This document shows positions 40,208 through 50,339 of a stretch of 64,000 nt of DNA, piece by piece. The notes below the pieces were generated by a model. That model was not told where the DNA came from. It ran no database searches and was given only the letters and a program-made list of their open reading frames with translations. The position numbers and the translations under genes were made by a program. The stretch is from VRUE01 sp035605695 (GTDB lineage Bacteria > Actinomycetota > Thermoleophilia > Solirubrobacterales > 70-9), in the NCBI GenBank assembly GCA_035605695.1, contig DATNGZ010000019.1:168135-232134 (forward strand). Direction: 5' to 3'. How positions within the stretch are numbered: position 1 is the first letter of the stretch; the number at the start of each line of letters is the position of its first letter.

Positions 40208-40250
40208 GCGGTCGCATTTCTTGCCGGATAGCGGAAAGAAATACGACCGC
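40208..40250. repeat. Palindromic repeat family 2, copy C
   Basis: 43 bp with arms GCGGTCGCATTTCTTGCCG and CGGAAAGAAATACGACCGC around a GATAG centre, 2 bases after the oxygenase gene and 7 before the convergent purF stop. It is the most symmetrical of the three copies (others at 25464 and 25534). Confidence 0.7.
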
Positions 40251-40257
40251 TACGCGA

Positions 40258-41697
40258 CTAGGTGCTCGCCGGGACCACGGCGACGTCCTCAAGGGCGAAC
40301 TTGCCGTTGGCCTCTTCCGGATCGCCGAGCGGGTAGCGGCCGCTGAAGCAGGCGTCGCAGTGGTCCTCGGGCGCGGTGCCGATCGCCTCGTAGACGCCGT
40401 CGAGCGAGAGGTAGGCGAGCGAGTCGGCGTCGAGCTCGTCGGCGATCTCCTGCACCGTGCGCTTGTGGGCGATCATCTCCTCGCGGGTCGACATGTCGAC
40501 TCCGTAGTGGCAGGGGTTGCGGATCGGCGGCGCCGAGATCCGCAGGTGCACCTCGCGAGCGCCCGCGTCACGCAGCATGCCGACGATCTGCCGGGTCGTG
40601 TTGCCGCGCACGATCGAGTCGTCGACAACGACGATGCGCTGGCCGGAGACGATCTCGGGCAGCGGATTGAACTTGAGCCGCAGGCCGTGCTTGCGCAGCT
40701 CCTGGCCGGGCTGGATGAAGGTCCGCGCGACGTAGCGGTTCTTGATCAGCCCGTCGTCGCGGGGCAGCCCCGAGGCGCGGGCGAAGCCGGCGGCGGCCGG
40801 GTTGCCGGAGTCCGGCACCGAGATCACCAGGTCGGCATCGACCGGCGACTGGCGCCAGAGGATCTCGCCCATCCGCCCGCGCACTTGCTGCAGCACTTTG
40901 CCCTCGAGGCGGCTGTCGGGGCGGGAGAAGTAGATGTGCTCGAAGACGCACATCGCCGGCCGCTCGGCCTTGACCACCTGGCGCGTCTCCAGGCCGCGCT
41001 CGGTCAGCGAGACCATCTCGCCCGGGTGGACTTCGCGCATCAGCTCGGCGCCGATGATGTCGAAGGCGCAGCTCTCCGAGGCGACGACGAAGCGATCGTC
41101 GAGGCGCCCCAGCGAGAGCGGCCGGATCCCGTGCGGGTCGCGGAAGGCGACGATCGCGCGCTTGGTCATCACCACGGTCGAGTAGGCGCCCTCGAGCCGC
41201 GGCATCACGTCGCAGACCGCGTCCTCGATCAGCTTGCCCTCATTGGAAGAGAGCAGCGCCGCGATGATCTCCGAGTCGGAGGTGCCGCGGAAGGCGATCC
41301 CCTGCTCCTTCAGCTCGCCCCAGAGCTCGACCGCGTTGGTCAGGTTGCCGTTGTGGGCGAGCGCCAGCTCGCGACCGTCGTCGCGCCAGACCGGCTGCGC
41401 GTTCTCCCAGGAGCCGCCGCCGGTGGTCGAGTAGCGCGTGTGGCCGATCGCCATGTCGCCCTCCAGCGCCCGCAGCTTCTCCTCGTCGAAGACCTGGGAG
41501 ACGAGGCCGGAGTCGCGCAGGGTGGTGATGTGGCCGCCCTCGCAAGTGGCGATCCCGGCCGACTCCTGGCCGCGGTGCTGCAGCGCGTAGAGCGCGAAGT
41601 AGGCGAGCCGGGAGACGTCGTGTCCGGGTCCGTATACGCCAAAGACCCCGCACTCGTCGCGCGGGCCGTCGCGATCGCTGATCACCCGCTCGGTCAA
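40258..41697 (-). CDS. purF: Amidophosphoribosyltransferase
   Basis: A 479-residue enzyme for the first step of purine synthesis. The catalytic Cys follows a short propeptide (DGPRDECGVFGVYGPG). Glutaminase motifs YALQHRGQESAGIATCEGGH and IGHTRYSTTGGGSWENAQPV are present. The phosphoribosyl site is RIVVVDDSIVRGNTTRQIVG, and a cluster-type cysteine motif is near the end (DHCDACFSGRYP), as in Fe-S-containing PurF. It is a single gene, apart from the other purine blocks. Confidence 0.96.
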   Translation of the reverse strand: MTERVISDRDGPRDECGVFGVYGPGHDVSRLAYFALYALQHRGQESAGIATCEGGHITTLRDSGLVSQVFDEEKLRALEGDMAIGHTRYSTTGGGSWENAQPVWRDDGRELALAHNGNLTNAVELWGELKEQGIAFRGTSDSEIIAALLSSNEGKLIEDAVCDVMPRLEGAYSTVVMTKRAIVAFRDPHGIRPLSLGRLDDRFVVASESCAFDIIGAELMREVHPGEMVSLTERGLETRQVVKAERPAMCVFEHIYFSRPDSRLEGKVLQQVRGRMGEILWRQSPVDADLVISVPDSGNPAAAGFARASGLPRDDGLIKNRYVARTFIQPGQELRKHGLRLKFNPLPEIVSGQRIVVVDDSIVRGNTTRQIVGMLRDAGAREVHLRISAPPIRNPCHYGVDMSTREEMIAHKRTVQEIADELDADSLAYLSLDGVYEAIGTAPEDHCDACFSGRYPLGDPEEANGKFALEDVAVVPAST

Positions 41698-41803
41698 GAG
41701 AATGACGCGCTTTCCTCGTGCGTAGAAGGACGTGACGCGCAGGCGGACTGCCTACCCGCGGAGGGTAGCAACGGGGCGGGACCGGACCCGCCCCGCCGGC
41801 GCG

Positions 41804-42808
41804 CTAGCGGCGGTCCTGGCCCGGCAGTTTGATTGTCAGGACGCTGGTCGAGACCCGGCCGGCGAGGTCTGTCGTGCTGGCGGTGAGCTGCGCCTTCAGC
41901 GACTTGCTAGGCGGGATTTGCCCAAGTCGTCGCTTGACCGACTTGGGCAGCTTGACGTTGAAGTTGGCGACCTCGCCGGGGTTCACCGTCTGGGTGCCGC
42001 CGGTAAGGCTGACGATCAGCCCGGTCGTCGCCGGGCCGCCCCCGGGTTTCACCTTCGAACTCCGCGCCCCAGCGGCCGGTCTCGCCTTCCAGCCGACCTG
42101 GCCGAAGACGTGGACCGCAGAGGTCGAGCTGGCGCTGACGAGGACGAGCACCGAGCGCTTGAGCACGATCGGGAAGGCGTCGAGCGAGATCGCCGGGAAG
42201 GGCTGCGGACAGGCGGTATGGAGGTTGGGATTCTGGAGGCAAAGATCCTGCGTTTCGTCACCGTAGCCGTCTCCATCGGCGTCGGGCTCGATGAAGGCCG
42301 AGACTGCCAACTTCGGGCCGGCGATGGGCCCTTTCCAACTCGCGTTCGCGCCGACCGGGACATCGCCTGTGTAGCTGACGATTGTGTCGGTGCCTCCGCC
42401 CGTGCAGGCGAGGAATCCCGCCGGTCCGAAGACCCCGAGCCGATCCCCACTGTCGACGGGAATGCGGGTCTTGAAGATGTTCTGAGTCCCGACGATCGGC
42501 TCGCTCCCACTCTCGCCCACCACCTGGGGATTGGTAGTACTGCCGCGCAGAACCTTCAGTTTCTCGGAGATTCCCTGCACTACGGATTTCGTGTTGACTC
42601 TCCAGTTCGTAATCACACCCGAAGTGGCAACCGTGAGCGACAGTGGGTTTCCAGGGCTTTCCAGCGCCTGGGTGACAGTGGCGGCTACCGAGATCTCTTC
42701 GTTCGCGGCGCAGTTGTTGCCGATCTCTGTCAGCGCCGAGGCGCTCGTCGCAGGGCCTAGAAGAACCAAGCCCAGTACCACCGTGGCAATTCCCAGCCGC
42801 TTGCGCAT
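41804..42808 (-). CDS. Secreted protein with a type-3 calcium-repeat motif
   Basis: A 334-residue protein with a signal peptide (RLGIATVVLGLVLLGPATSA then SALTEIG). The first part is a beta-rich domain with paired cysteines. EPDADGDGYGDETQDLC (about residue 198) is a thrombospondin type-3-like calcium loop. The C-terminal part is a Pro/Lys/Ser-rich beta domain (GEVANFNVKLPKSVKRRLG; AQLTASTTDLAGRVSTSVLT). It starts at ATG 42808; no anchor motif is seen. The role is unknown, probably surface or matrix. Confidence 0.8.
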   Translation of the reverse strand: MRKRLGIATVVLGLVLLGPATSASALTEIGNNCAANEEISVAATVTQALESPGNPLSLTVATSGVITNWRVNTKSVVQGISEKLKVLRGSTTNPQVVGESGSEPIVGTQNIFKTRIPVDSGDRLGVFGPAGFLACTGGGTDTIVSYTGDVPVGANASWKGPIAGPKLAVSAFIEPDADGDGYGDETQDLCLQNPNLHTACPQPFPAISLDAFPIVLKRSVLVLVSASSTSAVHVFGQVGWKARPAAGARSSKVKPGGGPATTGLIVSLTGGTQTVNPGEVANFNVKLPKSVKRRLGQIPPSKSLKAQLTASTTDLAGRVSTSVLTIKLPGQDRR

Positions 42809-42860
42809 ACAGTCTCCTTCTGACGAGGACCGCGTAAAGGTTAGACGGCTATCGCGATGT

Positions 42861-43481
42861 TTATGTGCCCTCGAGCAGCCGGTCCAGCGCCTGCCCGAGC
42901 CCGCCGATCGCCGAGTCGAGCGGCGCGGTGCTGCCGGCGGCGCGGGCGCGCAGCAGGGCGCCCTCGACGGTCGAGACGACGAGGCCGGCGAAGGTCTCGG
43001 CGTCCTTGGCGCTAACACCTTCGTCGCGCAGTGCCGCGTCGATCGGCCGTTCCCAGCTCTGGAAGGCGGCGGTCGCCACCGCGGCCAGCTCGGGGTCCTC
43101 GGGTCGCGCCAGCGCCGCCGCAGCCACCGGGCAGCCGATTCGCTCGGGGTGGTTGGCGACGCGGCGGCGGAAGATCTCACCGAACATGGCCAGCGTCTCT
43201 TGCAGGCCGCGCTCCTCGAGCGAGCGCTCGATCAGGTCGCGGATCGTCGTTCCCTCCAGCTCGGCCGCCTCGCGGGCGAGCTGGACCTTGCCGCCGGGGA
43301 AGTGGTGGTAGATCGAGCCGCGCGGTGCCTTGCCGCGCGCGGCGACGTCGCGCAGCTCCATCCCCGCGTAGCCCTTCTCGGCCAGTAGCTGCCTGGCGCC
43401 ATGGATCAGCAGCGCACGGCCATCGCGGCGCTTCGACTCGGACGGTTGACCGTCGGCTGCTCGTGCTATGCCCACGGACAT
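42861..43481 (-). CDS. TetR-family repressor of the adjacent MFS pump (LmrA/YxaF type)
   Basis: A 206-residue repressor. The helix-turn-helix is GRALLIHGARQLLAEKGYAG then ELRDVAARGKAPRGSIYHHF and PGGKVQLAREAAELEG. The C-terminal domain with RIGCPVAAAALARPEDPELA is of the LmrA/YxaF type that controls multidrug pumps. It starts at ATG 43481, divergent from the MFS gene, with an operator-like palindrome at 43504-43519 between the two coding starts. Confidence 0.92.
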   Translation of the reverse strand: MSVGIARAADGQPSESKRRDGRALLIHGARQLLAEKGYAGMELRDVAARGKAPRGSIYHHFPGGKVQLAREAAELEGTTIRDLIERSLEERGLQETLAMFGEIFRRRVANHPERIGCPVAAAALARPEDPELAAVATAAFQSWERPIDAALRDEGVSAKDAETFAGLVVSTVEGALLRARAAGSTAPLDSAIGGLGQALDRLLEGT

Positions 43482-43503
43482 AGTCTATAGTCTCCCCAGC
43501 ATG

Positions 43504-43519
43504 TATGACCGTGGTCATA
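43504..43519. promoter_or_regulatory. Probable TetR operator of the MFS gene pair
   Basis: TATGACC-GT-GGTCATA is a perfect palindrome with 7-bp arms in the 46 bases between the TetR start and the preferred GTG of the transporter. It overlaps an alternative ATG of that gene (43501). Nearby TATAGT-like hexamers could serve as -10 elements, so bound repressor would block both promoters. Confidence 0.6.
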
Positions 43520-43527
43520 GAGGAGCC

Positions 43528-44910
43528 GTGGCGCTCGCTTGCGCCGGCGCCTTCCTCGTCTTCCTCGACACGACGATCGTCAACATCGCCTTTCCCGATA
43601 TCTCGGCTTCCTTCGCCGGGTCGGGCCGCGATGCGCTCTCCTGGGTCCTCGACGGCTACTTCGTCGTCCTCGCCGCGCTGCTGGTGCCGGCCGGTGGCCT
43701 CGCTGACCGCTTCGGCCACAAGCGCATATTCCTCCTTGGCACAGTCGGCTTCACGGCCACCAGCCTGCTCTGTGCGCTGGCGCCCTCGCTGAGCCTCCTG
43801 ATCGCCTTCCGCGTCCTACAGGGAGTGGCGGCGGCGCTGATCGTTCCCACCTCCCTCGCGATCATCCTCGATGCTTTTCCCGCCGAGCGCCGCTCGGCGG
43901 GGGTCGGACTTTGGGGAGCGGCCGCCGCCGCCGCGGCGGCGATCGGCCCGAGCATGGGTGGCGCCCTGGTCGAGATCGCCGACTGGCGCCTCGTCTTCCT
44001 CGTCAACCTGCCGCTCGGTGCGGCGATCGTGCTACTCGGGCGAAGCCACCTGATTGAGCGGCCCGGCCTCGACAGCCGCCTGCCAGACCTGCCCGGGGCG
44101 GCGATGCTTGCACTCGGCTTGGCGCTGGTCACCCTCGGGATCGTCGAGGGCGACGACTGGGGCTGGAGCGCGCCCGCGACGCTCGCCGCCTTCGCCGCCG
44201 CCGCGGCGCTGCTCGCCGGCGTGGCCTGGCGCAGCACCCGCCACCCGCGGCCGATCGTCGAGCCGGCGCTGCTGGCCGACCGCTCGGCGCGGGTCGGCAA
44301 CCTCGGCACGATGCTCTTCGCCGCCGCCTTCTTCTCGCTGATCCTCGGCAATGTCCTCTTCCTCACCACGATCTGGGGCTACACCGTCCTGCAGGCGGGG
44401 CTGGCGGCGTTGCCGGGCCCGGCGATGACGACGCTCGTCGCCGGGCCGGCCGGCCGTCTCGCCGATCGCTTCGGCCACCGCGCCGTGATCGTCCCTGGCA
44501 CGCTCGTCTTCGCCCTGGGCACCATGGTCCTGCGCTCGGCCGGCGCCGACCCGGACTGGCTCGGCCTCTGGCTGCCGGGCGCGGTCCTCACCGGCATCGG
44601 CATCGGCCTCGCCTTCCCGGCGCTCGGCTCAGCCGCCGTCCGCGACGTCGCCGGCGACCGCTTCGCCACCGCCAGCGCCGTCAACGCCGCCTTCCGCCAG
44701 GTCGGCGCCGTGCTCGGCACGGCGATCTTGATCGCGATCGTCGGCGACCCGGCTTCGCTCGCCGAGGGCCTATCGGTCTCCGACGCCGCCTACCTCTTCG
44801 CCGCGATCGCCTCGCTCGCGGCCGGCGCCGTGGCGCTGGCGCTCAGGCCCGTTGCCGCCGCGGGAGACGAGCCCGCCGCGGAAGCTGCCCTAACTCCCGC
44901 TACCAGATGA
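43528..44910 (+). CDS. MFS drug-efflux transporter (DHA2, 14-helix type)
   Basis: About 460 residues from GTG 43528, which has AGGAG a few bases upstream; ATG 43501 is in frame but lacks a site and lies in the operator. FLVFLDTTIVNIAFPDIS is the DHA2 signature in helix 1. GGLADRFGHKRIFLLGTVGF is the loop 2-3 motif, FRVLQGVAAALIVPTSLAII is in helix 4, and a second half follows with GPAGRLADRFGHRAVIVPGT. It would export drugs or dyes by proton antiport and is controlled by the divergent TetR protein. Confidence 0.92.
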   Translation: MALACAGAFLVFLDTTIVNIAFPDISASFAGSGRDALSWVLDGYFVVLAALLVPAGGLADRFGHKRIFLLGTVGFTATSLLCALAPSLSLLIAFRVLQGVAAALIVPTSLAIILDAFPAERRSAGVGLWGAAAAAAAAIGPSMGGALVEIADWRLVFLVNLPLGAAIVLLGRSHLIERPGLDSRLPDLPGAAMLALGLALVTLGIVEGDDWGWSAPATLAAFAAAAALLAGVAWRSTRHPRPIVEPALLADRSARVGNLGTMLFAAAFFSLILGNVLFLTTIWGYTVLQAGLAALPGPAMTTLVAGPAGRLADRFGHRAVIVPGTLVFALGTMVLRSAGADPDWLGLWLPGAVLTGIGIGLAFPALGSAAVRDVAGDRFATASAVNAAFRQVGAVLGTAILIAIVGDPASLAEGLSVSDAAYLFAAIASLAAGAVALALRPVAAAGDEPAAEAALTPATR

Positions 44911-44949
44911 CCGTGCGACGCTTTGCCCAGCTATCTCACAGAGAGAGCG

Positions 44950-46128
<1,179 letters not shown>

Positions 46129-46197
46129 TTGGGGCTCCTTATCCCTTTTCGGTCACCTAGTAGCCACCCGGGGTGTCAATCGATTCCCTCCATCACC

Positions 46198-46223
46198 CAC
46201 CCCCGGCCGACCGGTCGGGGGTG
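46198..46223 (-). terminator. Hairpin downstream of purL
   Basis: CACCCCCG pairs with CGGGGGTG around a 10-base centre, about 30 bases past the purL stop on the minus strand. It lacks a T-run. It is the likely end of the purCSQL transcript and separates it from the ABC ATPase gene downstream. Confidence 0.5.
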
Positions 46224-46253
46224 CACCGATGAAATGCCCGAATGGAGCTGTCT

Positions 46254-48422
46254 CTAAACGGAGAGCGAGCGCCAGGCGTTCTCGACGGCAACGAGGCCGA
46301 CCGTGAGGCTGCGATCGCCGGCGGCGATCTCGATCGTCGTGCCGCCGACCTTGCCGAGCGGCGTCGCGCCCAGCTCCTCCAGCGCCGCGTGCTCGCCGCT
46401 GAGCAGGAAGCCGCCGGCACCCTCGCCGAAGAGAGCCTCCTCGGGTGAGCAGCCGCGTTCGCGCAGCGGCTGCAGGTCGATGCTGCAGCCGATCCCGCCT
46501 GCGATCGCCGACTCGGCCAGGGCGCAGGCGAAGCCGCCGTCGCTGATGTCGTGGGCAGAAGAGAGCTTGCCGGCGCGGACCGCCTCGCGGACCGTCGCGC
46601 AGGCAGCGGCGACCACCTCGATCTCGGGCTGGGGGAGGCCCATCTCCAACTCCCCACGGAGCTTTGCCAGCTCGGTACCGGCCAAGGTTGGTGCGAATGG
46701 GCCGAGCAGGCCAATCGCGTCGCCCTCTTTGGCGAAGGCGCTACCGCAGGCCTTTGCGGGGTCGGGAAGCTCGCCGACCATGGCGACGACCGGGGTCGGG
46801 TAGATCGGTCCTTCCGGGCCCTCGTTGTAGAGCGAGACGTTGCCACCAACGACGGGGACGTTGAGCGCCCTGCAAGCCTCGGCGAGGCCTGCGATCGCGC
46901 GGTCGAGCTGCCAGGCCGGGGCCGGTTTCTCGGGGTTGCCGAAGTTGAGGCAGTTGGTCAGGCCGAGCGGCTCAGCGCCGACGCAGGCGAGGTTCTGGGC
47001 GCACTCGAGCACCGCCTCGATCGTACCGGCGTAGGGGTCGCAGGCGACGCGGCGGCCGTTGCCGTCGATCGAAACGGCGATCGCGTTGCCGCCCTCTGGC
47101 ACCTGCAGGACGGCGGCGTCGGCTGCCTCCGGCCGCCGCACCGTGCGCGAGCCGACCACCGAGTCGTACTGCTCGAAGACCCAGCGCTTCGAGGCGATGC
47201 TGGGTGAGGTGAGCAGCGCCAGCAGGGTCTCCTCGGCCGAGAGGCCGCGCTCGAGCATCGCCCGGTTGCCGTAGATCCACCCATCGGGCTCGGCCGGCTC
47301 GAGGTCGTAGAGCGGGCAGCCGTCGACCAGCGCCTCGACCGGCATCTCGCCGACGATCTCCTCGCCGCGCAGGATCCGCACCTGGCTGCTGTCGGTGACG
47401 ATGCCGATCTCCGCCGAACCGGTCTGCCATTTCTCGCAAACCGCCAGCACCTCGTCGACCTTGGCCGGCTCGACCACGCCGAGCATCCGCTCTTGCGACT
47501 CGGAGACCATGATCTCGAAGGGCTCCATGTCGGCCTCGCGCAGCGGCACCCGGGCGACGTCGATGTCGATGCCGACGCCGCCGGCCGAGGCCATCTCGCC
47601 AGCCGAGGAGGTCAGTCCCGCGGCGCCGAGGTCCTGCAGCGAGACCAGCAGACCCTTCTCCAGCAGCTCGAGACAGCACTCCAGCACCTTCGACTCCTCG
47701 AAGGGGTCGCCGACCTGGACGGTCGGCCGCTTCGCCTCGTCGCCCTCGCCGAGCTCGGCCGAGGCGAGCACCGAGGCGCCGCCGATCCCGTCGCGCCCGG
47801 TCGTCGCCCCCATCAGCACGACCGCGTTGCCGACTCCGGCGGCCGCAGCGCGGACCATGTCCTTCGTCTGGGCGATCCCGAGGCACATCGCGTTGACCAG
47901 GCAGTTGTGCTCATAAGGAGCCTCGAAATAGACCTCGCCGCCGACCGTCGCCACCCCGATCGAGTTGCCGTAGTGGCCGATCCCGCGCACCGCGCCGTCG
48001 AGTAGGTGGCGCGAGCGCGCCGAATCGAGCTCTCCGAAGCGCAGCGAGTCGAGGATCGCGATCGGGCGGGCGCCGATCGCGAAGACGTCGCGGAGGATCC
48101 CACCGACCCCGGTCGCCGCCCCCTGGAACGGTTCGACCGCGCTCGGGTGATTGTGGGACTCGACCTTGAAGGCGATCGCGTAGCCGTTGCCGATGTCTAC
48201 CGCGCCGGCGTTCTCGCCCGGCCCCATCACCACCCGCTCGCCCTCGGTCGGCAGTTGTCCGAGCAGCTTGCGCGAGTGCTTGTAGGCGCAGTGCTCGGAC
48301 CAGAGCAGGCTGAACATCGCCAGCTCGACGGTGTTGGGCTCGCGGCCGAGCTTCTCGACGATCAGCTCGAACTCGGAGTCGGTCAGCCCCAGCTCGCGGT
48401 GCTTGGCGACCTCGACCGTCAC
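46254..48422 (-). CDS. purL: Phosphoribosylformylglycinamidine synthase, large subunit
   Basis: A 722-residue protein, the small-PurL type that works with PurQ and PurS. MFSLLWSEHCAYKHSRKLLG, GENAGAVDIGNGYAIAFKVE, SHNHPSAVEPFQGAATGVGG and RDVFAIGARPIAILDSLRFG are the ATP/FGAR-binding region. KWQTGSAEIGIVTDSS and LTNCLNFGNPEKPAPAWQ lie further on, and AHDISDGGFACALAESAIAG is near the end. GTG 48422 overlaps the purQ stop as GTGA. Confidence 0.96.
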   Translation of the reverse strand: MTVEVAKHRELGLTDSEFELIVEKLGREPNTVELAMFSLLWSEHCAYKHSRKLLGQLPTEGERVVMGPGENAGAVDIGNGYAIAFKVESHNHPSAVEPFQGAATGVGGILRDVFAIGARPIAILDSLRFGELDSARSRHLLDGAVRGIGHYGNSIGVATVGGEVYFEAPYEHNCLVNAMCLGIAQTKDMVRAAAAGVGNAVVLMGATTGRDGIGGASVLASAELGEGDEAKRPTVQVGDPFEESKVLECCLELLEKGLLVSLQDLGAAGLTSSAGEMASAGGVGIDIDVARVPLREADMEPFEIMVSESQERMLGVVEPAKVDEVLAVCEKWQTGSAEIGIVTDSSQVRILRGEEIVGEMPVEALVDGCPLYDLEPAEPDGWIYGNRAMLERGLSAEETLLALLTSPSIASKRWVFEQYDSVVGSRTVRRPEAADAAVLQVPEGGNAIAVSIDGNGRRVACDPYAGTIEAVLECAQNLACVGAEPLGLTNCLNFGNPEKPAPAWQLDRAIAGLAEACRALNVPVVGGNVSLYNEGPEGPIYPTPVVAMVGELPDPAKACGSAFAKEGDAIGLLGPFAPTLAGTELAKLRGELEMGLPQPEIEVVAAACATVREAVRAGKLSSAHDISDGGFACALAESAIAGGIGCSIDLQPLRERGCSPEEALFGEGAGGFLLSGEHAALEELGATPLGKVGGTTIEIAAGDRSLTVGLVAVENAWRSLSV

Positions 48423-49093
48423 GCCGGCACTCCGGCGGCGGCGACCGCTTCGAAGACGCGCAGCCCGTCTGTCGATCCCGTCAGCGGATCGACCGCGTGC
48501 TCAGGATGCGGCATCAGCCCGATCACGTTGCCGGCCTCGTTGCGAACACCAGCAATGTCCCGCGCCGACCCATTCGGATTCTGCCCCGGCGCGTAGCGAT
48601 AAGCCACCTGCCCATTCGCCTCAAGCGCATCGAGCACCCCCTCCGGCGCAAAGTACCGCCCTTCCCCATGCTTAGCCGGAATCGAAAGCATCGGCCGACG
48701 GGCCTCAAACGTGTCGATATGTCCCGTTTCAGGCCCGTCGACCGCGATTAGGTCGAGCTGGCGGCAGGTGAAGCGGAGGGTGTCGTTGAGGAGCAGGGCG
48801 CCGGGGAGTAGGGCGGCCTCGCAGAGGACTTGGAAGCCGTTGCAGATTCCCAGCACCGGGCCGCCTGCGGCGGCGAACTCGCTTACCGCCTCCATCGCTG
48901 GGGAGAAGCGGGCTATCGCGCCGGCCCTTAGGTAGTCGCCGTAGGAGAAGCCGCCGGGGACGACGATTGCGTCGATGCTATTTAGGTCGCGCTCTTCGTG
49001 CCAGACCAGGCGCGCCTCGCCGAGCAGCGAACAGGCGTGCAGGGCGTCGCGCTCGTCACAGGAGCCGGGGAACTGGAGCACTCCCCAGCGCAT
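48419..49093 (-). CDS. purQ: Phosphoribosylformylglycinamidine synthase, glutaminase subunit
   Basis: A 224-residue class-I glutaminase that feeds ammonia to PurL. WGVLQFPGSCDERDALHACS, IVVPGGFSYGDYLRAGAIAR, the nucleophile Cys in GPVLGICNGFQVLCEAALLP, and the His-Glu pair in VIGLMPHPEHAVDPLTGSTD are visible. It starts at ATG 49093, overlapping the purS stop as TGATG. Confidence 0.96.
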   Translation of the reverse strand: MRWGVLQFPGSCDERDALHACSLLGEARLVWHEERDLNSIDAIVVPGGFSYGDYLRAGAIARFSPAMEAVSEFAAAGGPVLGICNGFQVLCEAALLPGALLLNDTLRFTCRQLDLIAVDGPETGHIDTFEARRPMLSIPAKHGEGRYFAPEGVLDALEANGQVAYRYAPGQNPNGSARDIAGVRNEAGNVIGLMPHPEHAVDPLTGSTDGLRVFEAVAAAGVPA

Positions 49094-49329
49094 CAGGCGG
49101 CGCCGTCGAGGCGCTCGATCTCGTAGTCCTCGATCAGCGGGTTGGCGAGCAGCTTCTCGCAGAGCTCGCCTAGCCGCTCCGGGTTCTCGGCCTCGAGCTC
49201 CACCATCCGGCCAACCCGCACGTGCTCGATCCCCTCGAAGCCAAGCGCCGGCAGCGCCCGCTCCACCGCCTTGCCTTGAGGGTCGAGGATCCCCTCCTTT
49301 GGCCGGATCAAGACCCGGGCCTTCGCCAC
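49093..49329 (-). CDS. purS: Phosphoribosylformylglycinamidine synthase, PurS subunit
   Basis: A 78-residue protein from GTG 49329: ARVLIRPKEGILDPQGKAVE, RALPALGFEGIEHVRVGRMV, then ELCEKLLANPLIEDYEIERL. PurS bridges PurL and PurQ in the three-subunit enzyme. The start overlaps the purC stop. The gene is short and easily missed because a longer frame runs through it. Confidence 0.93.
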   Translation of the reverse strand: MAKARVLIRPKEGILDPQGKAVERALPALGFEGIEHVRVGRMVELEAENPERLGELCEKLLANPLIEDYEIERLDGAA

Positions 49330-50174
49330 TAGAAGCTGCGCTCCGTGATCCGCTCGTAGGCCTCGATGTACTTGGCCCGCGTCTGCTCGATCACGTCGGG
49401 CGGCAGCTCCGGCGCTGGCGGCTTGTGGTCCCAGCCCGCCTCGTCGGCCCAGTCGCGCACATACTGCTTGTCGAAAGACGGCTGCGTGCTGCCGGGCTGA
49501 TAGAGATCGGCGGGCCAGAAGCGCGAGGAGTCGGGAGTCAGCACCTCGTCGGCGAGGACAATCTCGGCGCCGGCGTGGCTGCCGAACTCGAACTTGGTGT
49601 CGGCGAGGATGATCCCGCGCTCGGCCGCGTGTTCGGCGCCGCGCTTGTAGACCTCGATCGAGATCCGCCGCAGCTCCTCCATCAATGCACGGTCGCCGAC
49701 GATCTCGGCGGCGCGCTCGAAGTTGACGTTCTCGTCGTGGTCGCCGATCTCGGCCTTGGTTGCGGGAGTGAAGATTGGCTCGGGCAGCTTGTCGGACTCG
49801 AGCAGGTTGGGTGGCAGCTCGATCCCGCAGACCGCGCCGTTGTTCTTGTATTCCTTCCAGCCCGACCCCGAGAGGTAACCGCGGACCACGCACTCGACCG
49901 GGTACATCTCCAGCCGCCGCACCCGCATCGCCCGTTCCGCCACCTCTTCCGGCACGTCGTCAGAGAGGAAGTGGTTGGGGACGATGTCGCCGGTTAGCTC
50001 GAACCAGAATTCGGAGATTCTGTTCAGCACCTTTCCCTTGTCGGGGATCGGCGTCGGCATCACCACGTCGTAGATCGAGATCCGGTCGGAGGCGACCATC
50101 AGCAGGTCGTCCTCCCACTCGTAGATCTCACGGACCTTTCCGGACGAGTGGAGTTTCAGGTCTTGGACGGGCAC
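49329..50174 (-). CDS. purC: SAICAR synthase
   Basis: A 281-residue enzyme that joins aspartate to CAIR. KLHSSGKVREIYEWEDDLLM then VASDRISIYDVVMPTPIPDK is the ATP-binding lid. RRLEMYPVECVVRGYLSGSG, IFTPATKAEIGDHDENVNFE, IILADTKFEFG and LADEVLTPDSSRFWPADLY are family landmarks. The start is GTG 50174 (VPVQDLKLHSSGK); no better site exists before the long hairpin at 50197. It is the first gene of the purC-purS-purQ-purL set. Confidence 0.95.
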   Translation of the reverse strand: MPVQDLKLHSSGKVREIYEWEDDLLMVASDRISIYDVVMPTPIPDKGKVLNRISEFWFELTGDIVPNHFLSDDVPEEVAERAMRVRRLEMYPVECVVRGYLSGSGWKEYKNNGAVCGIELPPNLLESDKLPEPIFTPATKAEIGDHDENVNFERAAEIVGDRALMEELRRISIEVYKRGAEHAAERGIILADTKFEFGSHAGAEIVLADEVLTPDSSRFWPADLYQPGSTQPSFDKQYVRDWADEAGWDHKPPAPELPPDVIEQTRAKYIEAYERITERSF

Positions 50175-50196
50175 GGTTTGGCCGATGCTAGCGATG

Positions 50197-50319
50197 GGAG
50201 AGGTCGGGGGGTCGCTCCCGCGGCGCTGGGTTTTTCGCCGGAGAGTTAGGGGCCGTCCGAGAATGTGGGTTGGGCGAAAAAGGGGACGCCGCTTGCGGGA
50301 GCGACCCCCCGACCTCTCC
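50197..50319. repeat. Long nested palindrome between purC and the P450 gene
   Basis: Outer arms of 25 bp are perfectly complementary (50197-50221 and 50295-50319; starting GGAGAGGTCGGGGGG). Inside them GGCG (50222-50225) pairs with CGCC (50287-50290), and TTTTTCGCC (50231-50239) pairs with GGCGAAAAA (50273-50281). The structure fills nearly all of the divergent gap. It may be a mobile palindromic element or a regulatory cruciform. Confidence 0.75.
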
Positions 50320-50339
50320 TGGTCTGCGATCCTTCGACC

